From contig NZ_AP026683.1 of the NCBI RefSeq assembly GCF_025997995.1, positions 1,178,501 to 1,242,500 of the forward strand: a stretch of 64,000 bases of DNA. The letters are read 5' to 3'. This document shows, piece after piece, positions 16,962 through 25,781 of the stretch (positions within the stretch are counted from its first letter, which is position 1; each line of letters opens with the position of its first letter). Source of the stretch: Sediminibacterium sp. TEGAF015 (lineage in GTDB: Bacteria; Bacteroidota; Bacteroidia; Chitinophagales; Chitinophagaceae). The position numbers and the translations under genes are program-made. The notes under the pieces were generated by a model that was given only the letters and a program-made list of their open reading frames with translations, did no database searches and was not told where the DNA came from.

Positions 16962-19124
16962 TTATTTAGGAATCTTGTTAAGGCGATTGATAATTACTTT
17001 ATTCAATGCCCAGCCGGCAAACTGTTCACCCAAATCGTAGAGATATTGAACACTTTGTTTCTTCCCGTTTTTGATAGTTGCTCCCGCTCCAAAAATGGCA
17101 ACTACTTTATCTGCCAGCACAATCCACTCTCTTGACTTATTCAACTTATCCATGGATGGTGCTTCAATAATAATTATATCAAAAACATCTTTCAGGTAAG
17201 CTAATTTAGGCTTCACTATTGATTCATCACAAAATTCAAAGATGGAAGTATCGCCCCCCCTATTTCCGAGCACACTTATTTTACCCTCTTTAATAACTTC
17301 ACCGAGCGTTATTCTGTTTTTAAGATAGTCTTCCAGATACATATTGGAACTGGTAGTTTCGCTGATGGTAGGCTGATCAAAATTGCCGTCAATTACGAGA
17401 ACACGTTTATTAACCATTGAATATGCATAGGCAAGGCCTAATGAAATAAGGGTCTTACCTTCGCCAGCATTTAGACTGGTAACTACCAGTACTTTTTGAT
17501 TTCCCATTTCCCGCTCAATTTCAAAACGGAGAGAACGAAGTAAATTTTTAAATGCAATGGTTATTCTGTTTCCTTCCCCATTCTTCCACAGATTAGTTAA
17601 ATCGAGCATTGAAGTGTTGATATAAGGCAAATAAGCCAGAACAGGCAGATTTGTCTTGTTAGCCAACTCTGTTGCATTTTGTATACTGTCATCTAGATAG
17701 AAAATCACAAATAAGGCAGCTAAACAAAAAACAAAACTGATAATTCCTGCCAATGCAACCAGTAATAATTTTTTAGACGGTTGAGCCGGCCCCGGCATAG
17801 CAAGTTCTATTTGCCTTAACTGTACCGTCATACTAGACTCAAGAGAAGTTTGATTGAATCTATTTTGAATATCTAGGTACTCTTTACCAGCAACATCAAC
17901 AGAACCCTCATAGCTCTGAATAAGAGCTTCATGCGGAACTAGCATGTCAAATTTTTCATTGAGTCTTCGCAATTCAGAACTCAGTGGATCAATACTACTT
18001 CTAACCTGATCCAATGCAATTTCCAGATTAAGCTTCTGCTGTATAAGTAATTGCTTATTGGCCAAAGGGCTAACCAATAAACGGTCAGTGGATTCCAATA
18101 CTTTAAGCTCCAGATCAGTTCTCAAAGAATCTTGTTTCTGTTTTATCCTTGGATCAAAATTGCTTTTAACCAAATCGTTGGTTACCTGTCGCAATTTTTC
18201 CCTCGTGGAGATGACCGACTGATTTACATCAACTACCACACTTTCCAGATAACGGCGATCCTGAGGACTGAATTTTCTTTCAATTCCTTTAATGGCTCCT
18301 TCATACGCCTCCACATCTTTTTGTGCAACTTGTAACCTAGATTCAAAATCCGCAATCTGCATATACAGGCTCTTTGCCTGTTCATTCAGATTTAAAACCC
18401 TGTTTCTGATTTTATAGTCTCTCAACAAACGCATTTTGGCATTCATTGAATCGTACTTTTTCTTCATCAGCATATCTAAAAAGTTCACCGCTTTTTGCTG
18501 GTTCCCTTTGATATAATTACTGTAAAAATCAACAAACTCTGAAATCAATGAATTAATTACAAAAGCTGATAAAAATGGATTTTCAGACTCGTATTCAAAA
18601 TCAATAAAATCACTGTTATTAACACGGTAAATAATCACTTTTTTCTGAAGCGTGGGCTCGTCATAGCCCATCGAAATAAGCAATTGATTAATACCAAACT
18701 GATCCTTATCAAACAAAGACAATGGTTCTTTAGAAACAATATGCTTTTTGAAAACATCTAGTGCATGCGCCCGTGCCTCCGGCCCAATTTCAGTTAATAA
18801 TTTACTGGGTTGTCTGAAAGGTTTATCACTGGTTAAATCGTGAACCATTAACTGAAAAGATACTTGGTCAAAAATCCTTTTCAACCGGTTCATTTCAATC
18901 AGATTACTGAATTGTTGAGAAATCTTATTATCATCCTGCGTCTTATTGGTTTCTAAAAATTGTTGGGATTGATCAACAAGTCCTGTTGAAATTCTGGATC
19001 TTGATTTAAACGTGTCTGGAAGCTTTCTTACAAGAAAATAGGTAATAAATACGGCAATCATTGGTACAATGAGCAGTATATATTTCCGCTTGTATAACAG
19101 TAATAAAAACTTCTGTAATTCCAT
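16962..19124 (-). CDS. Wzc-like polysaccharide copolymerase with CpsD-type ATPase
   Basis: A 720-residue protein. A first membrane helix lies at about 14-32, followed by a Wzz-type periplasmic domain with long coiled-coil stretches (about 200-430), a second helix at about 453-476, then a cytoplasmic P-loop ATPase. The Walker A is 'SLNAGEGKT' near residue 550 and the Walker A'-like motif is 'VLVIDGNFDQP'. 'DIIIIEAPSMD' stands where Walker B is expected. Family members set chain length and gate export. The C-terminal tyrosine cluster of true BY-kinases is nearly absent: only two Tyr occur in the last 30 residues. It abuts the TolC-like gene (TAAATG). Confidence 0.87.
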   Translation of the reverse strand: MELQKFLLLLYKRKYILLIVPMIAVFITYFLVRKLPDTFKSRSRISTGLVDQSQQFLETNKTQDDNKISQQFSNLIEMNRLKRIFDQVSFQLMVHDLTSDKPFRQPSKLLTEIGPEARAHALDVFKKHIVSKEPLSLFDKDQFGINQLLISMGYDEPTLQKKVIIYRVNNSDFIDFEYESENPFLSAFVINSLISEFVDFYSNYIKGNQQKAVNFLDMLMKKKYDSMNAKMRLLRDYKIRNRVLNLNEQAKSLYMQIADFESRLQVAQKDVEAYEGAIKGIERKFSPQDRRYLESVVVDVNQSVISTREKLRQVTNDLVKSNFDPRIKQKQDSLRTDLELKVLESTDRLLVSPLANKQLLIQQKLNLEIALDQVRSSIDPLSSELRRLNEKFDMLVPHEALIQSYEGSVDVAGKEYLDIQNRFNQTSLESSMTVQLRQIELAMPGPAQPSKKLLLVALAGIISFVFCLAALFVIFYLDDSIQNATELANKTNLPVLAYLPYINTSMLDLTNLWKNGEGNRITIAFKNLLRSLRFEIEREMGNQKVLVVTSLNAGEGKTLISLGLAYAYSMVNKRVLVIDGNFDQPTISETTSSNMYLEDYLKNRITLGEVIKEGKISVLGNRGGDTSIFEFCDESIVKPKLAYLKDVFDIIIIEAPSMDKLNKSREWIVLADKVVAIFGAGATIKNGKKQSVQYLYDLGEQFAGWALNKVIINRLNKIPK

Positions 19125-19874
19125 TTACTTAATCTCTTCCAATTTTTTCCCAACCAATTCTTCCAAAGCATTTTTTGCAATCAGGACTGCACTTTCAGCA
19201 TCAATTATCTTTTGCCTTTGATCAGCATTTTGAATCATCACTTTAGTGAAATTCTCCAATGTCTCCTCTCCTCTTTCGTACTTGAATTTGAGTTGTTTAT
19301 ACAATGCCTCAATATCAATTGCATTCTGATTTTGAACTTTTAATACAGAGAGTGTTTGCATATACCTGAAATAACGATTCTTGACATCGGTTTCAAGCGT
19401 TATTGCATATTGTTCAGCTGTTAACTGCGCAATTGCCAGCTCTTCTCTGGACTGTCTGATGACAGTTGGCTTTTGAATAATATTGCTAAAATTGATAAAC
19501 AATCCTATCTGTACCCCCGTTAATGTGGCATTGGTTAAAGTAACCGATGTACTAGGGCTGTAAAAAGCGGATAATGTAAAAAAGTCGAACCAGGAAAGCT
19601 TGGCTTTTTGCAAATTGTAATTAGCAAAATTAACCCGCCTTAGATTAGCTTTCATTAACGGATAATTTTGCTTTGCTGTAAAAATCAATTTTTCCAAAAA
19701 AGGATAAGATAGCTCTGGTATCATAGATTCCTGGGCTTGCATTCTAGTTGAAGCGCTAGTCAGTAATCCTATGGTAAAAAGAAAACAAAACAGCCATTGC
19801 CTGATAACGGATACCCTCACTTCTGAAAGAAAGCTGGATTTAGGGTAATTTATATCTAAACCAATGATTTTCAT
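19125..19874 (-). CDS. Short TolC-like outer-membrane efflux protein
   Basis: A 249-residue protein with an N-terminal hydrophobic leader (about residues 25-48, ending 'MQAQ') and long helices with TolC-type heptad character ('NYPLMKANLRRVNFANYNLQKAKL', split here in the description, and 'KFKYERGEETLENFTKVM'). Typical TolC family members have about 420-480 residues made of two OEP repeats; here only one is present. The stop codon touches the Wzc-like start, so translation is probably coupled. In this place most loci carry Wza. This protein may form the outer-membrane channel, presumably as a larger oligomer, but that is inference. Confidence 0.75.
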   Translation of the reverse strand: MKIIGLDINYPKSSFLSEVRVSVIRQWLFCFLFTIGLLTSASTRMQAQESMIPELSYPFLEKLIFTAKQNYPLMKANLRRVNFANYNLQKAKLSWFDFFTLSAFYSPSTSVTLTNATLTGVQIGLFINFSNIIQKPTVIRQSREELAIAQLTAEQYAITLETDVKNRYFRYMQTLSVLKVQNQNAIDIEALYKQLKFKYERGEETLENFTKVMIQNADQRQKIIDAESAVLIAKNALEELVGKKLEEIK

Positions 19875-19977
19875 AAAGATTAAAGATAAATAATATAGCT
19901 AAAACCGAAGGTTTAGATATCCCCACTTTATTCAAACTGAGGAAGCAGCCTAAATGAAAAAAAAGAAAATAGTTGGA

Positions 19978-21174
19978 TTATACAGATTCTTTTTGTAATA
20001 AAGCTGGTATTGTTCTGAGAATCAACTTGATATCGTACCAGAAACTATGATTTTCTGCATATTTGTTATCGAGCATCAGGCGTTCTTCTTCTGACATTTC
20101 TCCCTTTCCTCTTTTCTCAACCTGCCAGAGACCAGTGATGCCCGCAGGGGCCATAAATCGCATGGCATATTTATCTGTAGTCAACTTCTCTGCTTCATAA
20201 AGCGGCAAGGGACGATTCCCTACAATACTCATGTCGCCAATGATAACATTCCAAAGCTGTGGTAGCTCGTCAATACTACTATTTCGAATGAATTTACCCA
20301 CTTTGGTAATTCTGGGATCGTCTTTAAGTTTAAAAAAGGCGGAACCAGCTTTTGCTTTTTTACTTTCGCTGTATTGCTTTTCACACCATTGTATGGTGTC
20401 TGAATAAATAGGGAATTTACAACCTGTACCTGCTGCTTTACATTCATCACAAAGATATTCCTCCTCCACCTTATTGTCGGGTGCTTCCTCTGCTGCCGGG
20501 GCATATTGATTTAGGTGTTTCAAATCTTTCAGGCGCTTGTCTGCATTTACAAACATTGACCTGAACTTGTAGAATTTAAAGGTTCTATAACCGGAACCAA
20601 CCCTCAGTGCGTAATAAAATATAGGACCTTTAGACTCCAGTTTCAGCAATATACAAACTGTGATCAAAAGTGGGGAAAGCAATATTAAAGCAAGGCTGGC
20701 AAAGAAAATATCAAAAACCCTTTTAATAAAAGGTGTTTTATATTTATGAAAGTCCAATACAGTATTGGTATGTTTTAAATCATTCCATTTCTCAATTAAA
20801 AAGGGAATACGTATTTCCAGATTCTCTTTATGAATAGGAAGTTTAAATACATCTGCTACTCCTGACTTAAGTGTCATTCTGATAGTGCTCTCGCTTAATT
20901 GCTGACTAACCAGAAAAAATGGAACATTGATATTCCTCTTATTTATCAGTGTCTCCAGTAAAGAAATCCCACCGATTCCTAATACTTCACTTTGTGAAAC
21001 AATAGCAACAAGATTAAACTTACTTTTCTCCCACTCTGCAAAAAAAAGCAAGGGATTGGCAAAACGTTTGAGCATGCGCCCCCCTAGATTGGCCGACGAA
21101 AATGTATCAAATATGTTATCATCACAATTAAGAAAAATGATAACCTGGTCTTGGGGAGGGACTGTTGTATTCAT
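19978..21174 (-). CDS. Phosphoglycosyl transferase with pseudo-receiver N-terminus and Cys insertion
   Basis: A 398-residue protein. Residues 1-135 resemble a response-regulator receiver fold, with a Lys at 111 in 'KLPI', but the usual phosphoacceptor Asp is not in place (the strand reads 'LVAIVSQSEV'). Residues 150-175 form the membrane hairpin, and 180-398 the WcaJ/ExoY-type catalytic domain ('KFRSMFVNAD', 'DDPRITKVGKFIR', 'DELPQLWNV', 'GDMSIVGNRP'). Between 'KFRSM' and 'DDPRIT', where relatives have a short link, an insertion of about 60 residues holds Cys242, Cys245, Cys252 and Cys264. The enzyme should load the first sugar-phosphate on undecaprenyl phosphate. It follows a receiver gene by 17 bases. 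Confidence 0.85.
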   Translation of the reverse strand: MNTTVPPQDQVIIFLNCDDNIFDTFSSANLGGRMLKRFANPLLFFAEWEKSKFNLVAIVSQSEVLGIGGISLLETLINKRNINVPFFLVSQQLSESTIRMTLKSGVADVFKLPIHKENLEIRIPFLIEKWNDLKHTNTVLDFHKYKTPFIKRVFDIFFASLALILLSPLLITVCILLKLESKGPIFYYALRVGSGYRTFKFYKFRSMFVNADKRLKDLKHLNQYAPAAEEAPDNKVEEEYLCDECKAAGTGCKFPIYSDTIQWCEKQYSESKKAKAGSAFFKLKDDPRITKVGKFIRNSSIDELPQLWNVIIGDMSIVGNRPLPLYEAEKLTTDKYAMRFMAPAGITGLWQVEKRGKGEMSEEERLMLDNKYAENHSFWYDIKLILRTIPALLQKESV

Positions 21175-21191
21175 TAGGCCTTTAAATAAAG

Positions 21192-21587
21192 TTATTTTCT
21201 GATTCTACGCAAAACCACTCTTAATCTTGCTTCCAGTTCTTTAGGATTAAATGGTTTTACCAGATAATCATCCGCACCTGCTTCCAAGCATTGGATTATC
21301 ATTTCAGAGCTTTCTTCACCTGATAAAATTATGATGGGTATTGCATTGAAAAAATCGCTAGCCCTTAGTTGCTTGGTCAATTCCAAACCACCCATAACAG
21401 GTGTATTTAAATCAGAAATGATCAAATCTGGCACATTGCCTTGCTGTAAAAAAGCCATTGCATCAACACCGTCTTTAAAAATTTCTACCTGATATAGTGC
21501 ACTTAGGTATTTTTTTAAAATCAGCTGCATGGTCATCTCGTCTTCAACTACTACGATTTTTAATGTATCAGCGTTTGAGAATGCCAT
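21192..21587 (-). CDS. Stand-alone response-regulator receiver protein
   Basis: The 131 residues form one receiver domain without an output domain. The acidic pair is Glu15-Asp16 ('VVEDE'), the phosphoacceptor is Asp59 ('LIISDLNTPVMGGLEL') and the lysine is Lys111 ('YLVKPFNPKELE'). It is the first gene of the minus-strand polysaccharide operon, 17 bases before the phosphoglycosyl transferase that itself has a receiver-like head. A regulatory contact between the two is an attractive inference. The cognate histidine kinase is not in the window. Confidence 0.88.
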   Translation of the reverse strand: MAFSNADTLKIVVVEDEMTMQLILKKYLSALYQVEIFKDGVDAMAFLQQGNVPDLIISDLNTPVMGGLELTKQLRASDFFNAIPIIILSGEESSEMIIQCLEAGADDYLVKPFNPKELEARLRVVLRRIRK

Positions 21588-21688
21588 ATTTTAAAATTTT
21601 GCTAATGTAAGAAATCTAAATATATTTAAATATATAAGCATCGAATTTAATAGAATTTAAATCCATTTCAGCACAATTATTATCCCCG
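21588..21688. promoter_or_regulatory. Divergent promoter region of the polysaccharide locus
   Basis: This 101-base, very AT-rich gap separates the start codons of the two divergent arms. It contains near-palindromic A/T stretches (around 21620-21640). I see no exact TAnnTTTG element, so the promoters may be of another type or regulated. Confidence 0.45.
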
Positions 21689-22495
21689 ATGAGACCCATA
21701 TCAATTCCCCCCTATATTGAACAGCTATATAAGACGAATCCCAAAGAGATTGCAACAACTGCACTGATAATAGAAAGGTACAGCAAAATATCCATCCAAC
21801 CGCCGGTGGTTTCAATCGTTATTCCAGCGTACAACGAAGAAGAAAACATTTTACAGACACTACTTTCTTTAAGTAATAACGAAACCCAATGGCCAGTGGA
21901 AATTATTGTTGTCAACAATAATTCAAAAGACCGCACAGCTGAAATGGTTACTGCAACAGGTATCACTTGTGTAAACGAACCCAAGCAAGGAATCACCAAT
22001 GCAAGAAATGCCGGATTGGCTGTAGCAAAAGGAAAATATATTCTTAATGCCGACGCAGATACGATTTATCCAAAAGACTGGATAGAAGAAATGGTAAAAC
22101 CATTGGCTACCAATGATAAAATTTGCTCTGTTTACGGTCGTTTCTCATTCATACCCATTGGCAATACAGGTAGATTCACCTATTTTTTCTACGAGTACTT
22201 TGCAGATTTAATGAGATGGCTAAACAGAATTTTCAGGGATGAAGCTATGAATGCATATGGTTTCAATTCTGGCTTCAAAAGAGAGCAGGGACTTGCCGTA
22301 GACGGATTCAATCACCCCCCAGGGACCAATGAAGACGGTTGGCTCGCACTGAAACTAAGAGAAAAGGGCTTTGGTAAATTGTACTACGTCACCAATATCA
22401 AAGCGCTGGTTTGGACTACCGACAGAAGGATTCAAATTGACGGCGGACTATGGAAGGGAACTTTGAAAAGGTTAAAAAGAATGCTGGGATGGTAA
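21689..22495 (+). CDS. Glycosyltransferase family 2
   Basis: A 268-residue GT2 enzyme. After an N-terminal stretch of about 40 residues come 'VSIVIPAYNEEENILQTLLS', 'IIVVNNNSKDRTAEMV', 'KQGITNARNAGLAVAKGKY', and 'LNADADTIYPKDWIEEM' with the DxD metal site. No membrane helices are evident beyond one weak hydrophobic segment, so it is probably peripheral. It is the first gene of the plus arm, and its last seven bases contain the start of the hydratase gene (ATGGTAA). Confidence 0.85.
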   Translation: MRPISIPPYIEQLYKTNPKEIATTALIIERYSKISIQPPVVSIVIPAYNEEENILQTLLSLSNNETQWPVEIIVVNNNSKDRTAEMVTATGITCVNEPKQGITNARNAGLAVAKGKYILNADADTIYPKDWIEEMVKPLATNDKICSVYGRFSFIPIGNTGRFTYFFYEYFADLMRWLNRIFRDEAMNAYGFNSGFKREQGLAVDGFNHPPGTNEDGWLALKLREKGFGKLYYVTNIKALVWTTDRRIQIDGGLWKGTLKRLKRMLGW

Positions 22496-22953
22496 ACAAA
22501 CTTGTTGTATCAAAAAAGGAAGATTTGCTCAAACTTACCGGCACCAAATTGGGGCCAAGTGAATGGATTACTATTGACAAGCAAATGATTCTGGATTTTG
22601 CAGCACTAACCAGCGACAAACAATGGGTACACACAGATACAGAAAAAGCAAAAAAATGGCTTCCGGATGGTAAAATAATAGCTCATGGATACTTAACACT
22701 ATCGCTTCTTTCCAACTTATTATATAGTCTTGTAGAAATCAATAATATCCAATCCTTTGTGAATTACGGGATGAACAAATTAAGATTTATCCATCCTGTA
22801 AGTGTCGATAGCAGCGTTAGACTCCGTGCTGAATTAAAGGAGGCAACCATTCAGGAAAATAGCACTATTCAAATCTTACTCAGCTGCACACTAGAAATAG
22901 AGGGGAAGGACAAACCCGCCTATGTTGCAGAACTCATCGCTTTAATTCAATAA
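22489..22953 (+). CDS. MaoC-like (R)-specific enoyl-CoA hydratase family protein
   Basis: A 154-residue hot-dog fold protein. The hydratase signature region reads 'FAALTSDKQWVHTD' with the expected Asp and His, followed by 'HGYLTLSLLSNLL' and 'NYGMNKLRFIHPVSV'. Family members hydrate enoyl-CoA or act as related dehydratases on acyl thioesters. I chose the ATG at 22489, which overlaps the GT2 stop by seven bases; a start at 22450 is possible but would overlap by 46. The next gene, an acyl-CoA dehydrogenase, starts one base after its stop. The pair suggests acyl-chain chemistry next to glycan assembly. Confidence 0.82.
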   Translation: MVNKLVVSKKEDLLKLTGTKLGPSEWITIDKQMILDFAALTSDKQWVHTDTEKAKKWLPDGKIIAHGYLTLSLLSNLLYSLVEINNIQSFVNYGMNKLRFIHPVSVDSSVRLRAELKEATIQENSTIQILLSCTLEIEGKDKPAYVAELIALIQ

Positions 22954-22954
22954 T

Positions 22955-24760
22955 ATGGCTCCTTATACCAGTATGGAATTACTAAAATTCCTTTTATTCC
23001 ATGTACACCCAGTGGAGAAACTTTTCGGCTACGAACGATTTGCGCACTTAAATAAAGAACAGGCCTGGATGATGATTGATTCTGCCAAAGCACTGGCCGA
23101 TCAGGAAATGGCACCCTGTTTCAAGACAATGGATGAAACACCTGCATACTATGACGGGAATGGAAAGGTGATTACTCACCCGGCTTTAAAAAAAATCATC
23201 ACAGCAGCAGCGGAGCAAGGTTGGATTGGCGGTAGTGCCATATTTGAACATGGAGGCATGCAGTTGCCAGAATTGATTTTTGGAACAGCACATCATATTT
23301 TTCAGGCAGCAAACAATGGGGTACAGGGATATCTGGGATTATCTGCAGGAGCGGCAGCATTAATAACCAGTTTTGGCACAATCGATCAACTAACGCAGTA
23401 TGTCCCTAAAATTTATTCGGGAGAATGGCAGGGAACAATGGCATTAACTGAACCGCAGGCTGGTAGTTCACTCTCAGATATAAAAACTCGAGCTAAGAAA
23501 ATATCAGAAGAACAATATTTAATAAAAGGACAAAAAATATTCATTTCAGCTGGGCAACACGAAGCCTGCGAAAATTTTGTACATCTTACGCTAGCCCGAA
23601 TGGAAGGAGCTCCTGCAGGTGTAATAGGTATTTCATTATTTATTATCCCAAAATTCAGACCGAACCAGGATGGGGGATTAACTTATAATGATGTGTATTG
23701 CGCAGGAGATTTCCAAAAAATGGGACAACGTGGATATGCAACAACTCATCTATCATTTGGTGACAACGACGATTGTATAGGTTATCTGGTGGGAGAACCC
23801 AACAAGGGGTTGAATTATATGTTTCAGATGATGAATGGCGCAAGAATCAGCGTAGGGTTATCTGCTGCATCTGTTGCAATGGCTGCTTATCAATACGCAC
23901 TTCAATATGCTAAAGAAAGGCCACAAGGTAGAAAAGCAGGAGAAAAAAATTTAGATGCTGCTCCTATTCACATTATTCATCATGCAGACATCCAAAGAAT
24001 GCTACTTACACAAAAAGCAATTGCAGAAGGTTCCATCTCTTTGGGGCTTGAATGTAATTTGCTTTACGATTTATACCATGCCAGTAAAGGAGTAGAAAAA
24101 AAATCTTATCAGCTATTACTGGAAATATTAACTCCTATCGCTAAAACCTATCCTTCAGAACAAGGGAGCAGATCAGCGGCACTGGCTATTCAAACATTGG
24201 GGGGATATGGTTTCACCACCGACTTCCCAGTTCAGCAGCATTATCGCGATTTAAAAATCATGTCTTTATATGAAGGCACAACCGGCATTCAGGCGATTGA
24301 TCTTTTAGGCAGAAAAGTAATGCTTGAAAACGGTCAGGCACTGGAATTGTTATTTGCGGAATTCAACAAAGAAATTGCCATTGCGCAACTTTCTCAGGAA
24401 CTATCTGCTGAAGCTGAATTATTGGATCAGGAAATCTCAAGAATCAGATGGGTCTTAAATAAGCTTAAGCCAGTCGCAACGGAAGGAGATACAGCCAAGT
24501 ACCTTTCAGATGCATCTGTTTTTCTGGAAATGATGGGATATGCAGTTATTGGATGGCAATGGCTGAAAATGGCCACAAAATCATTGGATTTATTGTCTTC
24601 CAGCAATCTTTCAGAAGAACAGCGATCATTTTATGAAGGCAAAATTCATGTTTGCCGGTTTTATTTCAAATACGAAATACCACATGCTGCCGCTTGTGCT
24701 GCCATTCTAACCAATGAATCAAGATTGACTTCTATTCAAAATTTCGACCTGTTCAATTGA
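22955..24760 (+). CDS. Acyl-CoA dehydrogenase, long (about 600-residue) type
   Basis: A 601-residue flavoprotein of the acyl-CoA dehydrogenase superfamily. It shows 'MALTEPQAGSSLSDIKTRA' (FAD and substrate contact), 'GARISVGLSAASVAMAAYQYA' and 'IQTLGGYGFTTDFPVQQHYRD', followed by 'SLYEGTTGIQAIDL' with the catalytic Glu of this subgroup. The extra C-terminal helical domain of about 150 residues matches the longer DmdC/AcdB-like members. It would remove two hydrogens from an acyl-CoA and pass electrons to ETF. It is translationally close to the MaoC-like gene. Fatty-acid breakdown is the default reading; a role in acyl modification of the polymer is speculative. Confidence 0.88.
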   Translation: MAPYTSMELLKFLLFHVHPVEKLFGYERFAHLNKEQAWMMIDSAKALADQEMAPCFKTMDETPAYYDGNGKVITHPALKKIITAAAEQGWIGGSAIFEHGGMQLPELIFGTAHHIFQAANNGVQGYLGLSAGAAALITSFGTIDQLTQYVPKIYSGEWQGTMALTEPQAGSSLSDIKTRAKKISEEQYLIKGQKIFISAGQHEACENFVHLTLARMEGAPAGVIGISLFIIPKFRPNQDGGLTYNDVYCAGDFQKMGQRGYATTHLSFGDNDDCIGYLVGEPNKGLNYMFQMMNGARISVGLSAASVAMAAYQYALQYAKERPQGRKAGEKNLDAAPIHIIHHADIQRMLLTQKAIAEGSISLGLECNLLYDLYHASKGVEKKSYQLLLEILTPIAKTYPSEQGSRSAALAIQTLGGYGFTTDFPVQQHYRDLKIMSLYEGTTGIQAIDLLGRKVMLENGQALELLFAEFNKEIAIAQLSQELSAEAELLDQEISRIRWVLNKLKPVATEGDTAKYLSDASVFLEMMGYAVIGWQWLKMATKSLDLLSSSNLSEEQRSFYEGKIHVCRFYFKYEIPHAAACAAILTNESRLTSIQNFDLFN

Positions 24761-24792
24761 TTGGCTATATTTACGCATTATATTATTAATTT

Positions 24793-25767
24793 ATGTTGAA
24801 AGTAGGCGTATTTGGTGTTGGGCACTTAGGTAAATTTCATTTAAACAACTGGAAAGAAATTGAAGGAGTAAAACTGGTTGGTTTTTTTGATCCCAATAAT
24901 GAAAATGCAAAGGAAGTGGTAGAAAAATATGGTATCAAAAGATTTATGGACGAAGATAAATTGATTGATGCCTGTGACGCCATAGATGTAATAACTCCAA
25001 CAACACTTCACTACGACATCTGCATGAAAGCGGTAAGAAAGGGCAAGCATGTTTTTGTAGAAAAGCCCATTACCCACACTTTACAGGAAGGCAAAGACTT
25101 GGTAAATATGGTGAGGGAAGCCAATGTAAAATTACAGGTAGGACATGTGGAAAGATTCAATCCTGCTTACCTCGCTATAAAGGACATGCACTTGAACCCA
25201 ATGTTCATAGAAGTACATCGTCTAGCTCAATTCAATCCCCGTGGAACTGAAGTAAGCGTTATTCTTGATTTAATGATTCATGATATTGACATCATATTAA
25301 GTCTTGTAAAAAGTGATGTTAAAAATATTGCAGCCAGTGGCGTTGCTGTAATGACAGACACTCCTGATATAGCAAACGTAAGAATCGAGTTTAACAATGG
25401 TTGTGTTGCCAATTTGACCAGTAGCAGAATCAGCATGAAAAAAATGCGGAAAATCAGGCTTTTTCAGAAGGATGCATATATAGGCATAGACTTTCTGGAA
25501 AAGAAAACGGAAATAATTAAATTGAAGCAACCTGAGGATGAAAAAGCTTTCTCATTTGATATAGAAACGCCTAATGGTAAAAAAACAATTGCCATAGCAA
25601 CCCCATCCATTGAGCCACTCAATGCAATAAAACTAGAGCTAAGTTCATTTGTAGACGCTATACTAAATAACAAACCCACAGAGGTAAATGAAATAGATGG
25701 ATATCTGGCAATGGAAGTAGCGCATCAGATATTGGAAAAAATAAACAATACCAGCATATTGGTATAA
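24793..25767 (+). CDS. Gfo/Idh/MocA family oxidoreductase
   Basis: A 324-residue NAD(P)-dependent dehydrogenase. The N-terminal Rossmann motif is 'VGVFGVGHLGKFHLNNW' and the family signature is 'HVFVEKPITHTLQEG' with the conserved Lys-Pro. 'VILDLMIHDIDIILSLV' holds the conserved HDID motif of the active site. The family oxidises or reduces sugars, inositols and nucleotide sugars; in polysaccharide loci it often makes a modified UDP-sugar. It lies 32 bases after the dehydrogenase gene and 14 bases before a phosphoglycosyl transferase, so a role in making a sugar precursor is likely. Confidence 0.85.
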   Translation: MLKVGVFGVGHLGKFHLNNWKEIEGVKLVGFFDPNNENAKEVVEKYGIKRFMDEDKLIDACDAIDVITPTTLHYDICMKAVRKGKHVFVEKPITHTLQEGKDLVNMVREANVKLQVGHVERFNPAYLAIKDMHLNPMFIEVHRLAQFNPRGTEVSVILDLMIHDIDIILSLVKSDVKNIAASGVAVMTDTPDIANVRIEFNNGCVANLTSSRISMKKMRKIRLFQKDAYIGIDFLEKKTEIIKLKQPEDEKAFSFDIETPNGKKTIAIATPSIEPLNAIKLELSSFVDAILNNKPTEVNEIDGYLAMEVAHQILEKINNTSILV

Positions 25768-25781
25768 CTGAAGTTTACAAT

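Noticed and set aside
21600..21660. AT-rich repeats as a possible replication origin or attachment site
   Set aside because: No DnaA boxes, no direct repeats and no integrase nearby; it is better explained as a divergent promoter region.
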